Shown here: in pieces, positions 1 to 5,006 of the stretch
Position numbering within the stretch: the first letter of the stretch is position 1
Layout: every line of letters starts with the position of its first letter
Assembly (NCBI GenBank): GCA_947464215.1
Contig: CANHVX010000011.1
Location: 1-16,235, forward strand
Length of the DNA stretch: 16,235 bases
Direction: 5' to 3'
From: Pseudomonadaceae bacterium
GTDB lineage: Bacteria; Pseudomonadota; Alphaproteobacteria; UBA2136; UBA6156
Notes under the pieces: generated by a model
What the model was told of the DNA's origin: nothing
The model's database searches: none
The model's input: only the letters and a program-made list of their open reading frames with translations
Translations under genes and position numbers: made by a program

Positions 1-556
1 AAGCACCCTGCTGGCCGATCTCAACCTGAAAAACCGCACCCTAAGCCAGCGGCTGCAACTGGGCGAAGGCACCTGGAGCCTGCCCGGCGGCCGCGGCAAA
101 TGGAACGCGCTTAAAACGCTGGAAACCACAGCCGAAGGCGGCAAATTGCTGGCCTTGGCGGCACCCAAACATAACGCTACGGTGCAGGCGCTGGCCGAGG
201 CCGGCGGGCTGCCAGCCCTGGTCGATACCCTCACCCAACAGGCCGAGGTGGTGATCGCCGATGCCAGCCCCGTCACCGCGTTCAACCGTGGGAATATCGA
301 TGCTTTGGGGCTGTCCACCTTGGCCGGCCGGGTGCTGTTGGTGGCCCAGCAAGGGGTCACCACGCAGGCCGATCTCAAACGCGCGGCCGAGGCGCTGTTG
401 CTGGCGGGCGCGCCTATATTGGGGGTGGTGATGAACCAGCAGTTTCATCCCAGCCGGCGCCAGCTGTTGGGCCAACTGGCCGATACTCTGCGCTGGGTCT
501 TCCCGCCGCTCGGCACCGCACTCCGCAAAGCCACCTTCAACGCCCGGGTCGACTAA
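1..556 (+). CDS. C-terminal part of a MinD/BY-kinase-like P-loop ATPase (5'-truncated)
   Basis: The reading frame is open from the window edge (first full codon at base 2) to TAA at 554-556, giving 184 visible residues; the Walker A region lies outside. The start of the visible part, STLLADLNLKNRTLSQRL, matches the Walker A' region of CpsD/CapB-type ATPases, where an Asp is followed by a basic stretch and a leucine-rich helix. Further on, VVIADASPV fits the Walker B strand (usually DTPPV), GRVLLVAQQGVTT fits the next strand and turn, and ILGVVMNQ fits the conserved GVVLN strand. The end lacks the tyrosine cluster of autophosphorylating BY-kinases, so kinase activity is doubtful. Likely roles in this superfamily are control of exopolysaccharide export or positioning of an envelope machine. 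The family is fairly sure; the exact member is not. Confidence 0.6.
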   Translation, partial: STLLADLNLKNRTLSQRLQLGEGTWSLPGGRGKWNALKTLETTAEGGKLLALAAPKHNATVQALAEAGGLPALVDTLTQQAEVVIADASPVTAFNRGNIDALGLSTLAGRVLLVAQQGVTTQADLKRAAEALLLAGAPILGVVMNQQFHPSRRQLLGQLADTLRWVFPPLGTALRKATFNARVD

Positions 557-757
557 CCCCTCCCCCCGGGCCCCACCCCCCAGGATGGGTCATTGCGAGC
601 AAAGCGCGGCAATCTTGAGCGCCCCCCCCCAATAAAAACCGCAGCCCCCAAGGGGGGGGAAACCGTCATAGCGAGGCGTCATCCCGGCGCAGGCCGGGAC
701 AGGCCCCGGTTGAGATTCACTCCGGCGCAGGCCCCGGCCCAGGGCCAACCTCTCTCG
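557..757. repeat. Intergenic repeat block downstream of the lectin gene (repeats A1, F1, B1)
   Basis: This gap holds three repeat units, all in plus orientation. A1 is at 587-621, starting GGGTCATTGCGAG. F1 is at 630-676, containing a CCCCC-AA-GGGGG hairpin and ending CCGTCATAGCGAGG. B1 is at 678-700, GTCA followed by the palindrome TCCCGGC-gcag-GCCGGGA. Each has a near-identical partner on the other side of the lectin gene. A further partial GC-rich copy of the B type follows at about 720-745. No gene or T-tailed terminator is visible. Confidence 0.8.
587..621 (+). repeat. Dispersed repeat A, copy 1
   Basis: This 35-base core reads GTCATTGCGAG, then AAAGCGCGGCAATCTTGAG. ATTGC and GCAAT form a short inverted repeat inside it. 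The other copies are at 2023-2084, 2450-2511 and 2684-2744. Copy 1 is the shortest: it has T instead of C in the CTCGAG part and lacks the GAACCACC tail. The pattern resembles the short palindromic GTCATTGCGAG repeats common between genes in many proteobacteria. Confidence 0.85.
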
Positions 758-1942
758 CTAATTGTTTCCCTCGCACACCACTGGTCTGAAACTAGTGCAG
801 TTAAGGTCATTCCAAGTCACGCCAGTCTCAATACAATCCTCATTACCTCCACTATTATCAGGCTGTCCAGATCCCCACGCCACATAAGTAGGCGATATGC
901 CCAAAAGGTTACGATACTGCCCTTCCACCGTTGTGTCACTGATACCTATCCACACCGTATTCCCAGCCACCAAGTTTGAAATAAATGCTTGCTCGGCAGC
1001 CGAATCCGGAACCGCCATATCATATCCACCCCCCAATCCCAGACAGTATGTGCGCGCATTGGTCCAGTTTCGGGTGGTAATATCGTGAACATAACATCTG
1101 TTCGTGCCCGAAAAATATTGCCGTCCAAAACCACACGAGTCATTGGTTGCCACCCAGGTGTCGGAAACACTGCCAATATTCACAAACGCCACATGGGTGG
1201 TGGCACTTAACGCCGAAGCGCTGATATACAGTTGCACCGTCTGCCCCTCCACCACCGAGGCATAGCGCACCAAACTCCCCCCATCAATACTGACCCGGGC
1301 GGAAGAGACTCCGCTGGCGGCCACCATCACCGGCACCGTGCCAAGCCCCGTCACCGTAATGCTATTCGCCCACCCCAATTGTCCCTTAGCAACCATAGAG
1401 TTGACAAAATCAAACGCACTGGGCACATCATCCACTCCTCCACTGCCCGTCACCGCCACCCCACCCACCGTCAGCGCACTCACCGAAATGGCAGTGGCCG
1501 AGACAACGCTGGCCGAAATCCGCTGAGCCGAAAGCGTGGTAAAACTGGCCTGCGCGGTGGTCACCGAAATCCCCGGCACCACCAGCCGCCCCACCGTGTC
1601 AAAATAGGCCGTGCCGCTCACCCCACCCGTGGTCAAACTAATCGTCCCGCCATTCCCCACTACAATGTTAGCACTGGTCGAAACAATCCGGTCCCCCGCC
1701 ACCGTCACACTGCCACCCCCGCTCCCGAGCGTCACCCAGCTGGCCCCATCACAACGCTCAGGCACACCAACATTGGTGCGGATAGCCCCCAGCGAGGCTG
1801 CATTGCACGTGGTGGAAAACCCCGGCCGAATCGCCCCACCGGTCGTCGAACTCGCATCAAACGATATCTGCGCAAACCCCGGCACCGCCCAAACCAGCGC
1901 CAAGCCCAAAACGGCAAAAATCAAGCGAAAAGCCGAAAGCAT
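758..1942 (-). CDS. Secreted stalk protein with C-terminal C-type lectin domain
   Basis: This encodes 394 residues. Residues 1-24 are a Sec signal peptide (MLSAFRL, then a hydrophobic run, cleavage near GFA/Q). A small Cys46-Cys64 module follows (IRTNVG, then CDGASW), as seen in tail-fibre-like proteins. Residues 78-170 are Ser/Thr/Val-rich with repeated short beta-type segments, suggesting a stalk. Residues 195-265 look like an Ig-like or beta-sandwich repeat. Residues 270-394 are a long-form C-type lectin domain: Cys270/Cys283, Cys300, WIGISD, QPD at 360-362, Cys370, WND at 377-379, Cys382 and Cys390. In this fold QPD goes with galactose-type ligands and WND with calcium binding. Four ATGs at 8-base steps lie at the start (1942, 1950, 1958, 1966). 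1942 is chosen for its ideal signal peptide; 1966 is in frame, adds eight residues and has a GGAG 11 bases upstream. An adhesin role is inferred. Confidence 0.8.
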   Translation of the reverse strand: MLSAFRLIFAVLGLALVWAVPGFAQISFDASSTTGGAIRPGFSTTCNAASLGAIRTNVGVPERCDGASWVTLGSGGGSVTVAGDRIVSTSANIVVGNGGTISLTTGGVSGTAYFDTVGRLVVPGISVTTAQASFTTLSAQRISASVVSATAISVSALTVGGVAVTGSGGVDDVPSAFDFVNSMVAKGQLGWANSITVTGLGTVPVMVAASGVSSARVSIDGGSLVRYASVVEGQTVQLYISASALSATTHVAFVNIGSVSDTWVATNDSCGFGRQYFSGTNRCYVHDITTRNWTNARTYCLGLGGGYDMAVPDSAAEQAFISNLVAGNTVWIGISDTTVEGQYRNLLGISPTYVAWGSGQPDNSGGNEDCIETGVTWNDLNCTSFRPVVCEGNN

Positions 1943-1967
1943 GGGAGCATGGGAGCATGGGAGCATG
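1939..1967. repeat. Octanucleotide tandem repeat (GCATGGGA)x3 plus GCATG over the lectin start
   Basis: Three perfect 8-base units at 1939-1962 are followed by a partial fourth (GCATG). On the minus strand this gives ATGCTCCC repeats, with an ATG at 1966, 1958, 1950 and 1942. Because 8 is not a multiple of 3, successive ATGs fall in different frames; only 1966 and 1942 are in the lectin frame. Confidence 0.9.
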
Positions 1968-2022
1968 CTGCCCAATTCTCCCAAACCCTTCAAGACCATT
2001 GACACTTTTTGCAGCATCGAAA

Positions 2023-2084
2023 GGGTCATTGCGAGCAAAGCGCGGCAATCTCGAGCGAACCACCCACCAAACAACGCAGCCCCC
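2023..2084 (+). repeat. Dispersed repeat A, copy 2
   Basis: This is the full-length A unit of about 62 bases: GTCATTGCGAG, AAAGCGCGGCAATCTCGAG, GAACCACC, then AACAACGCAGCCCCC. It is continued by a D tail (GATAACCCGACAACCCGA, then ATCTCCCAACCATCA) to about 2125. The same A-D order recurs at 2684-2796, so A and D form a composite unit. Confidence 0.9.
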
Positions 2085-2158
2085 ATCCCCGATAACCCGA
2101 CAACCCGAATCTCCCAACCATCACCCCCGCAGCGCAGCCGCCCAAAGCTCCTTTTGTC

Positions 2159-2222
2159 ATTCCCGAAGCATGGTTTGCTCGGCAAGCGGAACGCGCGCCA
2201 AAGCAAACCCGCTATCGGGAAT
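2159..2222. repeat. Two-step palindromic element
   Basis: The outer arms ATTCCCGA (2159-2166) and TCGGGAAT (2215-2222) are perfect inverted repeats. The inner arms GGTTTGCT (2172-2179) and AGCAAACC (2202-2209) are also perfect. Five-base spacers separate outer from inner arms on both sides, with a GC-rich 22-base centre. It is preceded by GTC, so it reads GTCATTCCCGA, like the opening of repeats A and B. It is probably a REP-like or small non-autonomous palindromic repeat. Confidence 0.8.
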
Positions 2223-2275
2223 CTAGCCACCCCAAGCACACCCATCCCCACCAAAGCCCCCAAAGGAGGGAGGGG

Positions 2276-2298
2276 GTCATCCCGGCGCAGGCCGGGAC
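2276..2298 (+). repeat. Palindromic repeat B, copy 2
   Basis: Identical over 23 bases to the copy at 678-700 (B1): GTCA, then the stem TCCCGGC / GCCGGGA around a four-base loop, then C. The two copies lie on opposite sides of the lectin gene in the same orientation. Confidence 0.9.
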
Positions 2299-2328
2299 CC
2301 ACGAAAACAATCGTCTCATAAGCCACCC

Positions 2329-2372
2329 CAATAAAAACCGAAGCCCCCAAGGGGGAAACCGTCACAGCGAGG
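2329..2372 (+). repeat. Dispersed repeat F, copy 2
   Basis: Matches the copy at 630-676: CAATAAAAACCG, then AGCCCCCAAGGGGG, then AAACCGTCA and AGCGAGG. It differs in the number of Gs and a few substitutions. The CCCCC/GGGGG arms can form a hairpin. Like A and B, it brackets the lectin gene as a direct repeat. Confidence 0.85.
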
Positions 2373-2449
2373 AGAGTCCAAGCAAAACCGAAGCCAAAAG
2401 CAAAAAACCGACGAAGCAATCGGGTCCCCGAAGCCGTCCCCCCCCGGAC

Positions 2450-2511
2450 GGGTCATTGCGAGCAAAGCGCGGCAATCTCGAGCGAACCACCCACTAAACA
2501 ACGCAGCCCCC
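2450..2511 (+). repeat. Dispersed repeat A, copy 3
   Basis: Almost identical to copy 2 (one base differs in the CACCCACTAAAC part). A truncated A-like piece, GTCATTGCGAGGAGAACCC, follows at 2525-2543. It sits between C1 and C2, splitting the C repeat series. Confidence 0.9.
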
Positions 2512-2550
2512 TCACCCCAACACCGTCATTGCGAGGAGAACCCATAAAAA

Positions 2551-2671
2551 ATCGAAGCCCAAAACATCCAATCGACGAAGCAATCGGGTCCCCGAAGCCA
2601 CCCCAAGCACACCCAGAAAAACCGAAGCCCAAAACATCCCCCCGACGAAGCAATCGGGTCCCCGAAGCCGT
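2551..2671 (+). repeat. Tandem direct repeat, period 70 bp (contains C2 and C3)
   Basis: The text CGAAGCCCAAAACATCC starts at 2553 and again at 2623. The C core, CGACGAAGCAATCGGGTCC then CCGAAGCC, lies at 2573-2599 and 2643-2669. A third C core is at 2409-2435 (C1), preceded by a looser version of the same lead-in. Confidence 0.85.
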
Positions 2672-2683
2672 CCCCCCCAGGAT

Positions 2684-2796
2684 GGGTCATTGCGAGCGCA
2701 GCGCGGCAATCTCGAGCGAACCACCGCCTAACAACGCAGCCCCCATCCCCGACAACCCGATAACCCGATAATCCGATAACCCGATAATCCGAATCT
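2684..2796 (+). repeat. Composite repeat A (copy 4) plus expanded octamer tail D
   Basis: A4 spans 2684-2744 and differs slightly from A2 (GAGCGCAGCGC instead of GAGCAAAGCGC). The D tail at 2747-2796 repeats an 8-base unit of the form YCCGATAA about five times before CGAATCTCCCAACCATCA, whereas the D tail behind A2 has only about two units. This is unit-number variation between two copies of one composite repeat. Confidence 0.85.
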
Positions 2797-2857
2797 CCCA
2801 ACCATCAACCGCGAAGCGCCGCCCCTCGCCCCCCACCTCCCCCCTTCTCCATCTCCT

Positions 2858-3152
2858 ACCGCATTGTATACATCATACCTTTCCCCAAAACACCCACCAC
2901 CTCCCCACCGAACAACTCTCAACGCCACGTCATCCACATCCACGTATCACCTCTCCCCCCTCATCCCGCAATACCCCCCCCAAAACTCCCACACCCCACC
3001 GCATTGCATACATAATACGTATCCCCAAAACACCCACCACCTCCCCACCGAACAACTCTCAACGCTCCATCACCCATACCCCCCAATCACCTCTCCCCAA
3101 ACCCCGCCCCCCCCGTCATCCCCCCACTGCATTGTATACATAATATATCCCC
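2858..3152. repeat. Long direct repeats E1, E2 and partial E3 with a TGTATACA core
   Basis: E1 (2858-2925) and E2 (2998-3065) match over about 68 bases, from ACCGCATTG through CCACCTCCCCACCGAACAAC to CTCAACGC, with differences only near the TATACAT part. Their starts are 140 bases apart. A third, shorter copy of the opening (GCATTGTATACATAATA) begins near 3129, about 128 bases on. The core contains the palindrome TGTATACA (TGCATACA in E2). The text between the conserved parts also partly agrees (ATCACCTCTCCCC). Confidence 0.85.
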
Positions 3153-3327
3153 CCACCGCCACGCCCCCCCTCTCCCAACTCCCAACCAAAAAAAGAGGGG
3201 GGCGGCACCAAAACGGCAACCAGCGCCACCCAAGCGGCAACGGGCGCCGCGCCAGCACCCTGCCAGCACCGCGCAGCGCCGCAAAAACACCCCAAAACGG
3301 CACCCCGCGCCGCCCCTCACGCGCCAT

Positions 3328-3355
3328 AAAAATCGGGCCCTATGGCCCGATTTTT
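3328..3355 (-). terminator. Rho-independent terminator of rpsD
   Basis: A perfect 12-bp stem AAAAATCGGGCC / GGCCCGATTTTT with a four-base loop lies 17 bases beyond the rpsD stop. Read on the minus strand it ends in five Ts. It is symmetric and would also work for plus-strand transcripts. Confidence 0.92.
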
Positions 3356-3372
3356 AAAACACAACCAAACAC

Positions 3373-4020
3373 TTAGCGGTTATAGAATTCCACCACCAGG
3401 TTCGGGTTCATTTGCACAGGGTATGGCACGTCATCCAGCACGGGCAAACGAACAAAAGTTCCCTTAAATTCCGCGGGGTTAAAGGTCAAATACTCAGGTA
3501 CTTGGCGCTCCAATTTCTGCACGCTGCCAAGCACTTGGGGAATGGCACGGCTCTTCTCACGAAGTTCAACAGTATCATTGGGTTGGCATACATAGCTGGC
3601 CACATTCACCACTTTGCCATTCACGGTCACATGCTTGTGGTTCACCAGCTGCCGCGCGGCAAAGATGCTCGGGGCAATATTCAGGCGGTAAACAATTGAA
3701 TCCAAACGGCTTTCCAACAGGCCAATCAAGTTCTCAGAGGTGTCACCTTTGCGGCGGTCGGCTTCCACATAAACCTTGTGGAATTGGCGCTCGGTCAGGC
3801 CGCCATAATAGGCCTTCATCTTTTGTTTTTCACGGAGTTGGATACCGTAGTCGGTCAATTTTTTGCGGCGGCCACCATGCTGGCCAGGGTTGGCAGAACG
3901 CTTGGCAACAGGGGCCTTAGCATTACCCCAGAGGTTTTCACCAAAAACCCGGGTTTTCTTGCCTTTTGGGGCTGTCCGGCGGTTATGGCTGGGCATTGTA
4001 TTCTTAGAAATCTTCGTCAT
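3373..4020 (-). CDS. rpsD: 30S ribosomal protein S4
   Basis: This encodes 215 residues. S4 binds 16S rRNA early in assembly of the small subunit. FGENLWGNAKAPVAKR, then NPGQHGGRR, is the conserved N-terminal region. LREKQKMKAYYG and DRRKGDTSENLIGLLESRLD follow. The S4 RNA-binding domain covers about residues 103-162 (FAARQLVNHKHVTVNGKVV), and the end VPYPVQMNPNLVVEFYNR is typical. No zinc-binding cysteines are present, as in alphaproteobacterial S4. ATG 4020 is chosen because GGAG lies eight bases upstream; an in-frame GTG at 4029 has no such support. The first 12-15 residues (MTKISKNTMPSHNRRTAPKG) are longer and more divergent than usual. The gene stands alone, without other ribosomal genes nearby, and ends at a strong terminator. 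Confidence 0.98.
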   Translation of the reverse strand: MTKISKNTMPSHNRRTAPKGKKTRVFGENLWGNAKAPVAKRSANPGQHGGRRKKLTDYGIQLREKQKMKAYYGGLTERQFHKVYVEADRRKGDTSENLIGLLESRLDSIVYRLNIAPSIFAARQLVNHKHVTVNGKVVNVASYVCQPNDTVELREKSRAIPQVLGSVQKLERQVPEYLTFNPAEFKGTFVRLPVLDDVPYPVQMNPNLVVEFYNR

Positions 4021-4174
4021 GTCATACACTCCATTATATCAATTTATGCAACGGTTTATATGGCCACAGGAATCGAAACCAGCGTAAATCCAGCCATTCC
4101 GTGGGTTGCAAGTGCCCTGTTACGCAACTCTGCGCGCAAAGTCAAGCACCAAAGTGCCCTTATAGACAGGAAAA

Positions 4175-4876
4175 TCAATGTAAAATGCGAGAACCTTTAA
4201 GGCCCCGTATGGCCGCAACAGCCTCATCCACAAGCTCCACGCCATCTTCGCGAGTGCGGCGCGTGGGTGCTTTAAGCTTGGGTACATGGCGGGCGTAAAC
4301 CGCTTTCCAAAGTGCGCGGTGGGTAGGGCTTACATGGGGTTGGTCAAGGCCCTGCTCAGGCACCAAAACCAGCTCTAAATGTGCGGGAAGCTTAACCACA
4401 TCCAATTGAATAGGTTTAATCTCCGCCACCCATACCAACACTTGCATGGGCATACGCACACCCGTGTCTTCGTCGGTCAGGCTCAAAACGGGTACGGCGG
4501 CAACCGTATCAATTTGCAAAAATTTTTCATCCAGCAGCCGGCTGAATACCGGCCCAGCCTGGGCCACCAATGTGGCGCGCAGAGCGGCTGCCATATCGGC
4601 ATGCCCACCCATACCCAAGCAGCTGATAAACTTTGCCCGAACATCCACGTTACGGCCACGGTTGGCGGGTGGGCGCTGGCGCACCATCACAAGCTGGCGG
4701 CTTCCATCTTGCCACATATAAAGCGCTAAGGCGGCAGCTACACCCACGCTGTTTTGGGGGGCAACCATCATCGGTTGGTCATAAAGATAACTTAATACGC
4801 GCGAGAGCCAGCGCTGACGCACATGGGCCACACGAAAGAGCACCTGTTTTTGCCACCATACACGTACATTAAACAT
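4175..4876 (-). CDS. Hypothetical protein with a degenerate Nudix-like fold
   Basis: This encodes 233 residues with no signal peptide or membrane segment. VAAALALYMWQDGSRQLVMV, then RQRPP, looks like the first strands of a Nudix domain, and LGMGGHADMAAALRATL sits where the Nudix box (PGGHVE..GE..., REL.EE.G) should be. WVAEIKP and the C-terminal helix also fit. The glutamates that bind the metal in true Nudix hydrolases are absent, so it is either an inactive Nudix-like protein or an unrelated family; function is unknown. The ATG at 4876 has AGGGG about eight bases upstream. It is transcribed away from uvrD. rpsD follows 154 bases downstream on the same strand with no obvious terminator between, so some co-transcription is possible. 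Confidence 0.75.
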   Translation of the reverse strand: MFNVRVWWQKQVLFRVAHVRQRWLSRVLSYLYDQPMMVAPQNSVGVAAALALYMWQDGSRQLVMVRQRPPANRGRNVDVRAKFISCLGMGGHADMAAALRATLVAQAGPVFSRLLDEKFLQIDTVAAVPVLSLTDEDTGVRMPMQVLVWVAEIKPIQLDVVKLPAHLELVLVPEQGLDQPHVSPTHRALWKAVYARHVPKLKAPTRRTREDGVELVDEAVAAIRGLKGSRILH

Positions 4877-4893
4877 CCAAAAGCCCCTTGCTT

Positions 4894-4921
4894 ATGACAT
4901 CCCCATGCCTAACTTTATAAA
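4894..4921 (+). promoter_or_regulatory. Candidate sigma-70-type promoter for uvrD
   Basis: ATGACA (4894-4899) and TATAAA (4916-4921) are 16 bases apart, each one mismatch from consensus, about 85 bases before the uvrD start. The near-palindromic TTTATAAA could also serve the minus-strand gene starting at 4876, where TTGCTC lies 17 bases from TATAAA. Predicted by eye only. Confidence 0.35.
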
Positions 4922-5006
4922 TCTTTCCAAACAAAAGAGCAAGCCATTGTAAAATGGCGGCAGCAAAGCCTTGGCAGGCCAGCACCAAGCGCGTAAGGTG
5001 CGCGCC

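Larger units (their letters stand above)
1968..3327. other. Gene-free repeat mosaic between the lectin gene and rpsD
   Basis: About 1.36 kb without a supportable gene. Left to right it holds A2 with a D tail (2023-2122), a two-step palindrome (2159-2222), B2 (2276-2298), F2 (2329-2372), C1 (2409-2435), A3 (2450-2511), a 70-bp tandem pair containing C2 and C3 (2551-2671), A4 with an expanded D tail (2684-2796), and a G-poor zone with E1, E2 and E3 (2858-3152). Open frames cross it on both strands but consist of repeat translations or low-complexity Pro/His/Thr text, with no recognisable domain. From 3180 to 3327 a CG-rich stretch leads into the rpsD terminator. Confidence 0.75.

Noticed and set aside
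781..960. Low G+C in the lectin domain as evidence of recent transfer
   Set aside because: By hand count about 48% here against 70% in a 60-base slice of uvrD, but a slice of rpsD also gives only about 52%, so the difference is not specific enough.
758..1134. Variable region of a diversity-generating retroelement, since those targets often end in a lectin-like fold
   Set aside because: No reverse transcriptase and no near-copy (template repeat) of the 3' end of the gene is present in the window. It could only be revived by finding both nearby outside the window.
1943..2419. N-terminal extension of the lectin protein by 159 codons
   Set aside because: The frame stays open only because it runs through repeats A, B, F and the palindrome, giving standard repeat translations. 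It would also bury a clear signal peptide in the interior.
2409..3152. CRISPR array
   Set aside because: Repeat lengths and periods differ (70, 128, 140, 164 bases), the spacers are partly similar to each other, and no cas gene is near.
2864..3376. A 170-codon Pro/His/Thr-rich open frame on the plus strand
   Set aside because: It is produced by the G-poor repeats, which rarely contain stop codons in that frame. It has no ribosome site, runs through the rpsD terminator and ends inside rpsD.
4033..4038. TATAAT box on the minus strand before rpsD
   Set aside because: It directly abuts the GGAG ribosome site. A transcript starting from it would begin after that site, and no -35 is found at the right distance.
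4055..4085. tRNA 3' end on the minus strand (GTTTCGATTCC followed by CCA)
   Set aside because: The T-arm stems do not pair, and there is no D-arm, anticodon arm or matching acceptor strand upstream.
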